Translations under genes and position numbers: made by a program
Notes under the pieces: model-generated
What the model was told of the DNA's origin: nothing
Database searches by the model: none
Seen by the model: the letters and a program-made list of their open reading frames with translations, nothing else
Part shown: positions 8,509 to 17,284 of the stretch, one piece after another
How positions within the stretch are numbered: the stretch's first letter is position 1
How the letters are laid out: the number at the start of each line of letters is the position of its first letter
Assembly: GCF_024742075.1 (NCBI RefSeq)
Contig: NZ_JANSGD010000002.1
Coordinates: 124,001 to 188,000, forward strand
From: Facklamia sp. 7083-14-GEN3
GTDB taxonomy: Bacteria; Bacillota; Bacilli; Lactobacillales; Aerococcaceae
Length of the DNA stretch: 64,000 nt
Direction of reading: 5' to 3'

Positions 8509-9369
8509 TTAAACCAAGCCCCTTCCTGTTACCTTTATAAATATTTCTTCTAAGGTTGCTTCCTTAGTATGCATGGTTTGAATCGGATATTGGTTAATAA
8601 TCGCTTGCAGTGCTTGCTTGTCTTCATCTATTACTAGTGAAAAGATTTCTGACTTAATTTCTTCGCAATCAAGATACTTCACATCTACCACTTTATCACC
8701 ATATTGAAGCTTTAAATTTTCTGGTGAGTCTATCAACTTAATTTCACCGTCTACAATAAAAGCCACTCGGTCGCATAGTTCATCAGCTATCGCCATATTA
8801 TGAGTGGTTAAAAAGACAGTCGTTCCTTCTTTATTCTTTTCTTTAATGATCCCTTTTATATCCGCTGCAATGGAAGGATCTAAACCTGTTGTTGGTTCAT
8901 CAAGAAACCAAAGCTTCGGTTGATTAATCATTGATCGCGCAAAGGTCAAGCGGTGCTTCATTCCTTTTGAAAATTCTCCCGCTTTAATGTTTTCTTTTCC
9001 ATCAAGTCCAACCATTTTTAAAAGTTTTACAGGCTCAAGCGTTGGTCCATCAAATAATTGACGGTAAAATTCTAAGTTTTCACGCGCTGTTAGCTTACTG
9101 TATACATTCGACTGCTCAAAACTCATGCCTATCTCGTTAAAACGTTTTTTGGACGCTTGCCTCACATCATAGCCTGCAACAGTAACTTCTCCTTTATCTT
9201 TATCCAAAGGTAATAGTCCTGTTAAAATATTTTGAACAGTTGATTTCCCAGCCCCCGATGGGCCTAAAAAACCAAAAATCTCGCCATCTTCCACTTCAAA
9301 ACTGACATTCTTTACTTGGTATTTATCGTCCTTATTATAGGAATAAAATAAATTTTCTACCTTTATCAT
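8509..9369 (-). CDS. ABC transporter ATP-binding protein (drug/peptide exporter type)
   Basis: A 286-aa ATPase. Walker A is GPSGAGKST, the signature region is FSKGMKHRLTFARS, and Walker B is LWFLDEPTTGLDP, followed by the His loop TTHNMA. The C-terminal extension of about 60 residues is typical for ATPases paired with ABC-2 permeases. An in-frame ATG also occurs at 9387, but MIKVENLFYSY at 9369 is where family proteins begin and a purine-rich GGAGA precedes it. It is the first gene of a three-gene exporter operon whose middle gene is frameshifted. Confidence 0.88.
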   Translation of the reverse strand: MIKVENLFYSYNKDDKYQVKNVSFEVEDGEIFGFLGPSGAGKSTVQNILTGLLPLDKDKGEVTVAGYDVRQASKKRFNEIGMSFEQSNVYSKLTARENLEFYRQLFDGPTLEPVKLLKMVGLDGKENIKAGEFSKGMKHRLTFARSMINQPKLWFLDEPTTGLDPSIAADIKGIIKEKNKEGTTVFLTTHNMAIADELCDRVAFIVDGEIKLIDSPENLKLQYGDKVVDVKYLDCEEIKSEIFSLVIDEDKQALQAIINQYPIQTMHTKEATLEEIFIKVTGRGLV

Positions 9370-9552
9370 TCTCCATTTTCCTTTCATGAATATTCTAAGC
9401 AGTTACTATCATCTTTTTAATTGCTATTTTACTATAAACAAATAATCGCATGAACCTTATAAATAATTTTTAGATTTCAATTAATTAGCCAATTATTTAA
9501 TTAAACATATCCTTATGCAAAGCCTACTTAGTCGTATAGACTGAAAATTAGT

Positions 9553-9560
9553 GATATACT
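9553..9560 (+). promoter_or_regulatory. Possible extended -10 promoter of the MacB-like gene
   Basis: TGA-TATACT (about 9552-9560) is an extended -10 with no convincing -35. The start would lie about 55 nt upstream of the ATG at 9620, which is preceded by TGAGGGAG. Confidence 0.35.
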
Positions 9561-9619
9561 CTGACTGACAAGAAGCAAAACAATTTATGCTTCATACCAT
9601 TCAATGAGGGAGTCTTAAA

Positions 9620-12349
9620 ATGCATCAAATAAAAAATATTACAAAAACATACAATACCGGAGGTTTCGAACAAAAAGCCTTAGATGATGTCACTTTTAAT
9701 TTAAGAGATAATGAATTTGTATCCATATTAGGTCATAGTGGATCGGGTAAGACAACATTACTTAATATTATTGGTGGCTTAGATCGCTATGACAGTGGAG
9801 ATATTATTATCAATGGTGTCTCAACTAAACAATATAAAGATCGAGATTGGGATTCTTATCGCAACCATTCGGTCGGTTTCGTCTTTCAAAGTTATAATCT
9901 AATCCCCCATCAATCCGTTTTAGCTAATGTCGAGTTAGCCCTAACTATTTCAGGAATATCTGCTAAAGTTCGTAAACAAAAGGCTATTAAAGCTTTAGAA
10001 GAAGTAGGTTTAAAAGATCACATTAGTAAACAACCTAACCAATTATCAGGCGGTCAAATGCAAAGAGTGGCTATCGCAAGAGCTTTAGTCAATGAACCCG
10101 ATGTTCTATTAGCCGATGAACCAACGGGAGCCTTAGATACAGAGACCAGTCTACAAATAATGGATCTTTTAAAAAAGGTGGCAAAAGATCGTTTAGTTGT
10201 AATGGTCACTCATAATGCTGAATTGGCTCATCAATATTCCAATCGTATTATCGAATTACAAGATGGAAAAGTCATTTCTGACTCCCACCCATTAACTATC
10301 GAAAAAGACAAAACATCTAAACATCAGAATATGGGCAAGTCTTCTATGTCTTTTCTAACTGCTTTGTCCTTGAGTTTCAATAATTTGAACTCTAAAAAGG
10401 CTCGTACCTTTTTAACGGCTTTTGCAGGATCGATTGGCATTATTGGTATTGCTCTTATTCTTTCCTTATCGACGGGAGTAAATGATTACATTGATGAAGT
10501 CCAAGAGGAAACGATGACTGCCTATCCCATTACGATTGAAAAAGAGTCTGTCGACTTTAACCAATTAATGTCAGCAAGTAGGGAAGAAAATCCAAATCAA
10601 CAATCAGAAGAGAACAAGTCTGAAAATGAGAATTTAAACGCAATCTATGGTAATAAAGAATCGCTAAATAGGATAAGCGAATTCAACTCTTCATTTCGTC
10701 AAAATAACTTAAAATCTTTTAAAAAATATTTAGATCAAGACAACAACGAATTAACTAATTATGTTGGTAAAAATGGTATTGTCTACTCATACAATGTCAA
10801 CTTTGATTTGTTCGCCTTTGATGAAAATGATCAGTTTATTAATACCGATGGTAGCTCTTTTGAAAATGATATTCGACAACCTAGACAAGGTTTCGGTCCC
10901 CCATCTGATTCATTTAATCAAGGAAACACAAAAATTAGCGAGCTCATTCCCGGTCAAGGGGAACAAATCATAAGTCCTGTTATTAAAGATAATTACCAAC
11001 TAGTTGATGGTGAATGGCCTGAAGAATATGATGAAATCGTCTTGGTTGTCAATGAAGCCAATGAGATCAATCTTTCTGATCTTTATGAGCTCGGAATACT
11101 TCCTGCAAAAGAGTACGAGAAAATTCTCGATCAAATAGATAAGGATGAAGCACTCGATTTAAAAGAAGAAGAACTTAGTTTTAAAGCACTCAGAAGCCAG
11201 ATCTTTTATCTATTACCAAGCAGCGATTATTATGAGAAAAATGTACAAGGAAATTATCAAAAATTAGCAGATGACCCTTTAACACTTGAAAAAGTTGTCA
11301 AAGAAAAAGCGGTTCCTTTAAAAATTTCTGCAATTATAAAGCCTATTAAAGATGCTAAAACTCTAGTCATTGACACTCCACTAGCATACACTAGCAAATT
11401 ACGAAACTATTTAATGGATTATGTCAATCAAAGTGAAGTCGTTCAAGCACAAAAAGACCAACCCGAGACTAATGTATTGAATGGCCTTGATTTTGAAGCG
11501 ACTAATGATAAAGAAAAAATCGAAGATGTTTATAGCTACCTTAATGATTTCACTACCAGCCAACAAGCTGAATTTATTCAACAAATGCAAGCTAGACAGC
11601 AAGGTTCAGAATCATTCCCAGAAGCAGCTGCGGACGTCAATGGAAATCAAACTAATATATCTGAACAATTTGACCAATTAGTCGATAATCTAGATGATCA
11701 AGCCTTACTTGATATATATAATTCATCGATTGCTCAATCTAGTTATGATGAAAATTTACAAGAGTTTGGTGTCATTTCAGATGATAACCCTTCTGCAATC
11801 AATATTTACGCAGATAATTTTGCTGATAAAGAAGCCATTTCTAATGCAATTGAGTCCTATAATCAGACAGTTGATGAAAATGAAAAAATCACCTACTCTG
11901 ACTTTGCTGGCTTAATAATGTCTTCTGTTTCAGAAATTGTAAATGTGATTACTTATGTCCTCATAGCTTTTGTGAGTGTCTCCTTATTAGTTTCTTCAAT
12001 TATGATTGGGATTATCACTTATATTTCTGTCTTAGAACGGACCAAAGAAATTGGTATTCTGCGAGCCATTGGTGCCTCTAAGCGGAATATCTCTACTGTA
12101 TTTAATGCCGAAACCATAATTATCGGCCTCTTATCAGGTTTATTAGGGATTGGTGTGACCTACTTACTACATAATCCACTAAACAGTCTATTGCTACGCT
12201 TATTAGAAGATGATGTGACAGTCAGTCTATCCTTGCAAAATGCCTTGATTTTAATTAGCTTAAGTATCCTACTTTCCTTTATTGCTGGTTTAATTCCATC
12301 TAAACAAGCTTCACAAAAAAACCCAGTTGATGCCCTAAGAAGCGAATAA
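9620..12349 (+). CDS. MacB/FtsX-type ABC transporter, ATPase and permease fused
   Basis: A 909-aa fusion. Residues 1-225 are an LolD/MacB-like ATPase with Walker A GHSGSGKT at 38-45, the LSGGQ signature at 142-146 and ADEPTGALD near 165. A first transmembrane helix lies at about 261-285. It is followed by a large, acidic extracytoplasmic domain of nearly 480 residues. Three helices of an FtsX domain then span about 770-905, with the family motif ERTKEIGILRAIGASKRNI. Type VII ABC proteins of this kind move or sense substrates at the membrane, often antimicrobial peptides or lipoproteins. The gene stands alone on the plus strand, divergent from the ABC-2 exporter, with no two-component partner beside it. 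Confidence 0.88.
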   Translation: MHQIKNITKTYNTGGFEQKALDDVTFNLRDNEFVSILGHSGSGKTTLLNIIGGLDRYDSGDIIINGVSTKQYKDRDWDSYRNHSVGFVFQSYNLIPHQSVLANVELALTISGISAKVRKQKAIKALEEVGLKDHISKQPNQLSGGQMQRVAIARALVNEPDVLLADEPTGALDTETSLQIMDLLKKVAKDRLVVMVTHNAELAHQYSNRIIELQDGKVISDSHPLTIEKDKTSKHQNMGKSSMSFLTALSLSFNNLNSKKARTFLTAFAGSIGIIGIALILSLSTGVNDYIDEVQEETMTAYPITIEKESVDFNQLMSASREENPNQQSEENKSENENLNAIYGNKESLNRISEFNSSFRQNNLKSFKKYLDQDNNELTNYVGKNGIVYSYNVNFDLFAFDENDQFINTDGSSFENDIRQPRQGFGPPSDSFNQGNTKISELIPGQGEQIISPVIKDNYQLVDGEWPEEYDEIVLVVNEANEINLSDLYELGILPAKEYEKILDQIDKDEALDLKEEELSFKALRSQIFYLLPSSDYYEKNVQGNYQKLADDPLTLEKVVKEKAVPLKISAIIKPIKDAKTLVIDTPLAYTSKLRNYLMDYVNQSEVVQAQKDQPETNVLNGLDFEATNDKEKIEDVYSYLNDFTTSQQAEFIQQMQARQQGSESFPEAAADVNGNQTNISEQFDQLVDNLDDQALLDIYNSSIAQSSYDENLQEFGVISDDNPSAINIYADNFADKEAISNAIESYNQTVDENEKITYSDFAGLIMSSVSEIVNVITYVLIAFVSVSLLVSSIMIGIITYISVLERTKEIGILRAIGASKRNISTVFNAETIIIGLLSGLLGIGVTYLLHNPLNSLLLRLLEDDVTVSLSLQNALILISLSILLSFIAGLIPSKQASQKNPVDALRSE

Positions 12350-12368
12350 ATTGACGAGTTTTACCAAC

Positions 12369-12406
12369 TTCAAGTTATGTTCAGTCTTGTTTACTAATAA
12401 CTTGAA
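12369..12406 (+). terminator. Weak hairpin after the MacB-like gene
   Basis: A 10-bp perfect stem (TTCAAGTTAT arm at 12369-12378, partner at 12397-12406) with an 18-nt loop, followed only by TTGATTTC. It is a possible terminator, but the U-tract is poor. Confidence 0.35.
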
Positions 12407-12443
12407 TTGATTTCAAAGCTCTTAAAGGAGAAAGGATAGAATT

Positions 12444-12981
12444 ATGCGGAAAATAATACTCAATCTAGCAATAAGTTTGGATGGCTATATTTCTGATGAA
12501 AAAGGTGGATTTGATTGGATTGCAGGTCAAAACGATCATACTAGTGACACTCAAAATGCTTATGATTTCGAATCCTTTCTAAATAATATAGATATTATAG
12601 TAATGGGTTCTAAGGCATATGAAGATGTTGTTTTATCTAATTTAGATACCTTTAAAGATAAAAAAATACTGGTAGCTACCAGCCGACAATTAGAAAAGCG
12701 TGAGAATGTGACTTTTATCCATGGGGCTATCACCGAAGAAATTTTAATCTTAAGAGAACAAGTGGGCAAGAACATTTGGTTGTTTGGTGGTGCCGGTCTA
12801 ACAGACCCCTTTATTCGTGAAAAGTTGATCGATGAATACATCATTGGTATCATTCCAACCATCCTAGGAGGAGGCAGGTCGCTATTCAAGGGAGGCCACC
12901 CTCCCGATTGACCTTCATCTTCATAAAACTTATACGAATGATGGTATCGTCATTTTAAACTACACTCAAAGAAAACAATAA
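12444..12981 (+). pseudogene. RibD-C/DHFR-like reductase, 3' end frameshifted
   Basis: The protein begins MRKIILNLAISLDGYISDE, the hallmark of the RibD C-terminal / dihydrofolate-reductase-like family. It continues with IDIIVMGSKAYEDV, KNIWLFGGAGLTDPFI (NADPH-binding) and IGIIPTILGGGRSLFKGG. As written it stops at 12911 after 155 residues. Removing one C in the CCCTCCC run (12903-12905) continues the frame as PIDLHLHKTYTNDGIVI and ends at TAA 12979-12981, giving the usual 178-180 residues and a normal C-terminal strand. The ATG at 12444 follows AAAGGAGAAAGG. It may be an assembly indel or a true mutation. Confidence 0.8.
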
Positions 12982-12995
12982 CTAAAACTAATCTC

Positions 12996-13041
12996 AAAAA
13001 GAGACTCTATCAAAATTTTCCTTTTGATAGAGTCTCTTTTT
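12996..13041. terminator. Bidirectional terminator
   Basis: A 15-bp perfect stem (13001-13015 with 13022-13036, GAGACTCTATCAAAA arm) flanked by A-run and T-run. It lies between the convergent reductase and DUF1295 genes and ends the heliorhodopsin operon on the minus strand. Confidence 0.9.
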
Positions 13042-13043
13042 AC

Positions 13044-13919
13044 TTATTTTTTAGCCCAAGGAAATAGCATAGGAACTCTTTGCGTGTACTCATTCCAACC
13101 TTCGTATTTCTCCATATTTTTTTCTAATAAAGGTGTGGATACCTTAATTAAAACGGTTGACATTAATAATGGGGAAATGGCTAGAACAATATAATAAATA
13201 GGATGAACGGCTTGAGTGAATAATAAGGTGAAGCCAGAAATATATAAGCCCACCCAAATTAAAATTTCTCCAAAATAATTGGGATGACGAGTTATTGACC
13301 ATAATCCTGATTGAAGTAATTTTCCTGTTTTTTTATTGATATGTTGTCTGAGTTGTTCATCACCAACCACTTCAAAAAACAGACCAATCGCAGCAATTAA
13401 CAAGCCGATTATCACAATATAATTATGACTCATTGAAAAATTAAATTGATTATATTTAATGATCGAATAGCTAGCCGATCCCACAATAAAGTTAATGATT
13501 CCTTGAACCATAAAGACTCTAAAGAACGCAATTATAACAACTTTATCGCCCCATTCTTTACGCCATTGTGCATATCTGAAATCTTCTGGTTTACCAAAAT
13601 TGCGTTTGAATAACCGAATAGATAAACGAAGACCCCACACTGTAATAAAGGCAACAATCAGATAGGATAGCAGGGTCGGATTTTCGGTGACAAATAATGT
13701 TAACCACGACCCAACTACAAAGCCGAGTCCCCATCCCATATCAACAATCGAATTGTCCTTAATTTTAGTAGCAATTAGGAAAATAATAGTGAAATAGATA
13801 AAGGTAAACATCAGTGGTACCATCAAGCCGCCTAACCATCCAGTTGTAAAAGCTTGAGTGGCAATTGCCAAAGTGGCTATAAATAACATACTATATATAA
13901 TTATTCTTTTTAAATCCAT
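13044..13919 (-). CDS. DUF1295 / steroid 5-alpha-reductase-like membrane protein
   Basis: A 291-aa polytopic membrane protein. Residues near 205-225 read GLWSITRHPNYFGEILIWVG. The RHPNY-GE motif is shared by DUF1295, steroid 5-alpha-reductase-like proteins and isoprenylcysteine methyltransferases, where it lines a cofactor site in the membrane. The family acts on hydrophobic substrates, but no reaction is assigned to this branch. It is the last gene of the heliorhodopsin operon, 19 bp after the DAK2-DegV gene and just before the terminator. The company of a lipid-binding DegV domain suggests a lipid-related function; that is inference. Confidence 0.8.
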   Translation of the reverse strand: MDLKRIIIYSMLFIATLAIATQAFTTGWLGGLMVPLMFTFIYFTIIFLIATKIKDNSIVDMGWGLGFVVGSWLTLFVTENPTLLSYLIVAFITVWGLRLSIRLFKRNFGKPEDFRYAQWRKEWGDKVVIIAFFRVFMVQGIINFIVGSASYSIIKYNQFNFSMSHNYIVIIGLLIAAIGLFFEVVGDEQLRQHINKKTGKLLQSGLWSITRHPNYFGEILIWVGLYISGFTLLFTQAVHPIYYIVLAISPLLMSTVLIKVSTPLLEKNMEKYEGWNEYTQRVPMLFPWAKK

Positions 13920-13938
13920 TTAAATACTCCTCTTCATT

Positions 13939-15744
13939 CTATTCCGTAGTTAAAGCGATGGCGACCGCTCCAATACCTGCACTCATAGCCACTATGGCTG
14001 AAATTTCCATGGTATAATCCGGCGCCTTACCAATTAATTGAGTATAATATTCTTCAAATTCCTTTACGCGCTGACCACCATTAGCATGAACAATCGCATA
14101 ATTAGTGATTCTATGATTTTTCATAATCTCTTTCACTAATTCTTGAATCTTTTTAGTGTTGCCTTTTTGACTAAAGGTCTTACCGATTACAATCCCATCA
14201 CCAGCCTCATCAATTGAAACTACTGGCTTTAAGTTCACTATATTAGCGGCAAAAGCTTGGGCTCTACCGATACGACCAGACCGAAGCATATATTTTAAAG
14301 TGGGAACACTGACAAAGATATGAGTTTTTTTAATGGTATCTTCTATAATTTTAACTGTTTCTTTGAAATCATGTCCAGCGGCTAAAGCTTCTGCAGCCTT
14401 TTTTACCACCAGTCCCTCTGCTCCTGAATTCAGTTTCGAATCAATGACTTTAATATCAGTATTAGCTAAATCCTCATGTTTACTAGCTCTTAAGATCGTT
14501 TCATAAGTTCCACTCATTTTACTTGAAACGGTAATGACAATAATTGAATCGTAGTGACTGGCTAATTCTAGTAATATTTTTTCTGCTTCTCTCTTGGTTG
14601 GTTGTGCAGAAGACGGATAGGTATCTAATCGATCCATTAACTTATAAAAATACTGAGCCGTAATTGTCACTTTATCCAGATAATTACTATCTTCGATTAA
14701 AATATTTAAAGGCAAAAGATGTACTTGATGTTGATCCATAAATTCTTGAGGCAAATCAGCTATCGAGTCCGTCAAAATAGCTACCTTATTTTTACGATCA
14801 TAAATTGATTCATATTGGCGTTTCATATCATCGGCTTTTTGAAAAACTATTTTTCCATAGTCTTTTAGCTTAAAAAATAGTTCTTCAGGATTATTCGAGT
14901 GAATGTGTAAACGAATTTTGGATTGATTTCCAGCTATAATTAGAGAATCTCCCATTTGGCCTAATTCTGCTTTTATTTGTTCCAGATTAAGCGCTTCATC
15001 CTCACTTTGAATAATTCCTTCTACACAATAGCGATAATTTTCATCAAAGTTCTCATGAACATTCATGACTAATTCATTGGGTTTAAAGCTTTCAACTTGT
15101 TTAGATAAGTTTTCGATTTCGCCAGTTTCAAGATAGTGAAGCATTCCTTCTATAAAATGAACGAAACCTTTGGCCCCTGAATCGACCACATTGGCATCTT
15201 TTAAAGCCTGTAGTTTTTCTGGGGTTTCATTTAATGATTTCCAAGCGGCTGATAAAGACTGGGAAATTAAATCTAAAAAGTTTTTGGCCTTATCTTTTTC
15301 ATTAATTAAGGAATCTGCCCAGTCTTCAATGACTGTAATCATTGTTCCTTCAACCGGATTTGAAATGGCTTTATAGGCATAGGTGGAAGCCTTTTTTATG
15401 GTCTGGGCGAAGTCAGTCACTCCCACAGATTCATTATCTGAAATTTCCATAAAAACTCCATTGACAAACTGTGCAAAGATAATACCAGAGTTCCCTCTCG
15501 CCCCCATTAAAGCTGCATCAGCAATGGAAGCTAAAGTCTTTTTAGGCGAGTCCATCGATTGAGCATTTTCAATAATTGAACGCATGGTAAAGGCTAAGTT
15601 ACTACCCGTATCACCATCAGCAATCGGAAAAACATTGATACGATTCAATTCGATTTTTTCTTTAATAACCTCATAGGCTCCAGATAGAAAGGCTTGATAG
15701 ATTCGTTCACCATCAAGTTTTAATATTTGATCTTGTTCTTCCAT
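13939..15744 (-). CDS. DAK2-DegV fusion protein (FakA-like kinase joined to FakB-like domain)
   Basis: A 601-aa two-part protein. Residues 1-200 are a DAK2/DhaL kinase domain with NVFPIADGDTGSN at 37-49 (metal-binding D43 and D45) and GARGNSG at 81-87. Residues about 215-310 match the FakA middle domain, with C240 and the pair H280/H282 that bind zinc in FakA. From about 319 a DegV domain follows: VAILTDSIADLP, SSAQPT at 378-383, SSKMSGTYET at 407-416 and LRSGRIG at 487-493. FakA phosphorylates fatty acids held by a separate FakB (DegV) protein. Here the FakB-like half replaces the FakA C-terminal domain. It lies 19 bp from each neighbour in the heliorhodopsin operon. Confidence 0.88.
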   Translation of the reverse strand: MEEQDQILKLDGERIYQAFLSGAYEVIKEKIELNRINVFPIADGDTGSNLAFTMRSIIENAQSMDSPKKTLASIADAALMGARGNSGIIFAQFVNGVFMEISDNESVGVTDFAQTIKKASTYAYKAISNPVEGTMITVIEDWADSLINEKDKAKNFLDLISQSLSAAWKSLNETPEKLQALKDANVVDSGAKGFVHFIEGMLHYLETGEIENLSKQVESFKPNELVMNVHENFDENYRYCVEGIIQSEDEALNLEQIKAELGQMGDSLIIAGNQSKIRLHIHSNNPEELFFKLKDYGKIVFQKADDMKRQYESIYDRKNKVAILTDSIADLPQEFMDQHQVHLLPLNILIEDSNYLDKVTITAQYFYKLMDRLDTYPSSAQPTKREAEKILLELASHYDSIIVITVSSKMSGTYETILRASKHEDLANTDIKVIDSKLNSGAEGLVVKKAAEALAAGHDFKETVKIIEDTIKKTHIFVSVPTLKYMLRSGRIGRAQAFAANIVNLKPVVSIDEAGDGIVIGKTFSQKGNTKKIQELVKEIMKNHRITNYAIVHANGGQRVKEFEEYYTQLIGKAPDYTMEISAIVAMSAGIGAVAIALTTE

Positions 15745-15763
15745 TTATACACCCTCTTATAAA

Positions 15764-16162
15764 TTAACTTAGGAAGCGAATGGCGAAATATGATAACATG
15801 GCTGTTAGTCCATTAAGGACTGTTCCCCATATAATATCAGCGACTGCCACTTTTATCGGCCAATCTTTCAAAACGGCTAAGTTAGTCATGTCATAAGTGG
15901 AATAGCACATTAAGCCAAATAGCCCTCCAACTAACAATGCATATTGCCAACTTTCTTTTTCAAGTGCAGGATTAACGGCAAAAAAGATTAAACCAGCCAT
16001 AAATACTAAATAGAAAACAATCGCTGCTGCCCAGTTAGGCTTATCTGCCATCAAATGTCCAATATTATCGCGGAAGAAATCTTTAGCTATAAAGCCTAAC
16101 CATACAATGTCCAACGCAAAAAAGATAACAAATGTAATAAGATACGTTTTAATATAATTCAT
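15764..16162 (-). CDS. DUF2177 family membrane protein
   Basis: A 132-aa protein with four hydrophobic helices. Recognisable DUF2177 features are an N-terminal TYLITFVIFFALDIVWLG, the later GGLFGLMCYSTYDMTNLA and the C-terminal DIIWGTVLNGLTA. Function is unknown. The start at 16162 follows AAGGAGAG. It lies 49 bp after the heliorhodopsin gene and 19 bp before the DAK2-DegV gene, so the three are very likely one transcript. The 49-bp spacer holds three tandem copies of a GAAGTT hexamer on the coding strand. Confidence 0.82.
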   Translation of the reverse strand: MNYIKTYLITFVIFFALDIVWLGFIAKDFFRDNIGHLMADKPNWAAAIVFYLVFMAGLIFFAVNPALEKESWQYALLVGGLFGLMCYSTYDMTNLAVLKDWPIKVAVADIIWGTVLNGLTAMLSYFAIRFLS

Positions 16163-16211
16163 ACTATCTCTCCTTAAATTTAAATTTCAACTTCAACTTC
16201 AACTTCCATCA

Positions 16212-17003
16212 TTAAGCTGGTTGCATAACACCCCCAAAAGCAATCCATGCAAGAACTGTTTTGGCTACAAGACTTAAGATAATATAGCCTCTTTCCCCGT
16301 AAAGATAGTTTTCCCATTTACCTACTCTATTATATTGAAGCAACATATTAATTGGGAATAAGTTAAAGAATAAAAAATAAGATCCTGCTAGAGCATATAC
16401 AAACCAAGGCACATCTGCTGGGTTGGTATTTCCAAAAGCATAGAGAGCAATGACTATCCAAGGCGTAATTCCGGCAATCGAACCAAAAATGAAAGGTTTC
16501 CAATTTAAATGATCACGTTTACCTATATTTATTTCTTCCATATCTAAACCAAACAAGTTCATACAAGCATTTAAAACAAAAATTAACACTAGTGAACCAA
16601 TATCATAAACCCCGAACAACATTGCAATTAAAACAATCATTAAAGAAGAACTCAAAGCATATTCATACCATCTAAAACGGTTTATTCCTCTTTTCAAATC
16701 TTCATTATAAATTTTATTTCCCCAAGGTGACACTATTATAAAATGAGCAAAAGCTGATATAAATAAAAATAGTGAGACAGCAATGCCAAACGGTACATTG
16801 AACTGCTCTTTCATATCTGTCACTAAACGCATTTGCTCCGAATCAAAAGTTAAAAAATATGAACGGACAGAAATTTGAAAATCTGCTATCTTATCGATAA
16901 ATAGAGCAAAAGCTAACATTAAAATTGCTTGGATAAAATGTAAGACACCCATTACCCCATTAAAACGCCGTAAAGATTGAAAACTTATTTCTTTTGACAC
17001 CAT
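16212..17003 (-). CDS. Heliorhodopsin
   Basis: A 263-aa protein with seven hydrophobic helices and clear heliorhodopsin motifs. RWYEYALSSSLMIVLIA (111-127) contains counterion E114. YGERGYIILSLVAKTVLAW (235-253) contains K248, the expected retinal Schiff-base lysine. From memory, the prototype has E107, K241 and H80; the spacings E114-K248 (134) and H87-E114 (27) are identical. H22 in helix 1 corresponds to the prototype's other histidine. Heliorhodopsins are inverted light-responsive retinal proteins with no ion-pump activity in most cases and no agreed role. The gene leads a four-gene operon. The ATG at 17003 is only 1 nt from AGGAG, so GTG at 17000 may be the real start. No retinal or carotenoid biosynthesis gene is in the window. 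Confidence 0.93.
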   Translation of the reverse strand: MVSKEISFQSLRRFNGVMGVLHFIQAILMLAFALFIDKIADFQISVRSYFLTFDSEQMRLVTDMKEQFNVPFGIAVSLFLFISAFAHFIIVSPWGNKIYNEDLKRGINRFRWYEYALSSSLMIVLIAMLFGVYDIGSLVLIFVLNACMNLFGLDMEEINIGKRDHLNWKPFIFGSIAGITPWIVIALYAFGNTNPADVPWFVYALAGSYFLFFNLFPINMLLQYNRVGKWENYLYGERGYIILSLVAKTVLAWIAFGGVMQPA

Positions 17004-17038
17004 TCTCCTCTTTTCTATTAAAAATATTTATTATATAA

Positions 17039-17047
17039 AGTATAGCA
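17039..17047 (-). promoter_or_regulatory. Extended -10 promoter of the heliorhodopsin operon
   Basis: On the minus strand TGC-TATACT (17047 down to 17039) is an extended -10. The -35 position is AT-rich (TTTATA-like) and weak. The leader would be about 30 nt. Confidence 0.5.
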
Positions 17048-17166
17048 TAACTAAAAAAATATATAAAAAATTTGATGTTAAAATTTTGAAATTATTTTTT
17101 AACGGATTATCCTTATTTTAGTTAATAATATATTTTAATTTTAAAACCATTTAAAGATTGTATTAT

Positions 17167-17195
17167 TTGACTTAAATATAATTCGCTCTTACAAT
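17167..17195 (+). promoter_or_regulatory. Promoter of the FAS1 lipoprotein gene
   Basis: TTGACT (17167-17172), a 17-bp spacer and TACAAT (17190-17195). This is a near-consensus vegetative promoter. Transcription should begin near 17202, leaving an 83-nt AT-rich leader before GAAAGGGAG and the ATG. It is separated by about 120 bp from the divergent heliorhodopsin promoter. Confidence 0.75.
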
Positions 17196-17284
17196 GAATT
17201 TGAATGAAATTCGTTTATTAAAAAATAAACTTTTTCATTTTAGTAGTTGTTGCTCTATATTTTTATGTAAGAAAGGGAGATTTT

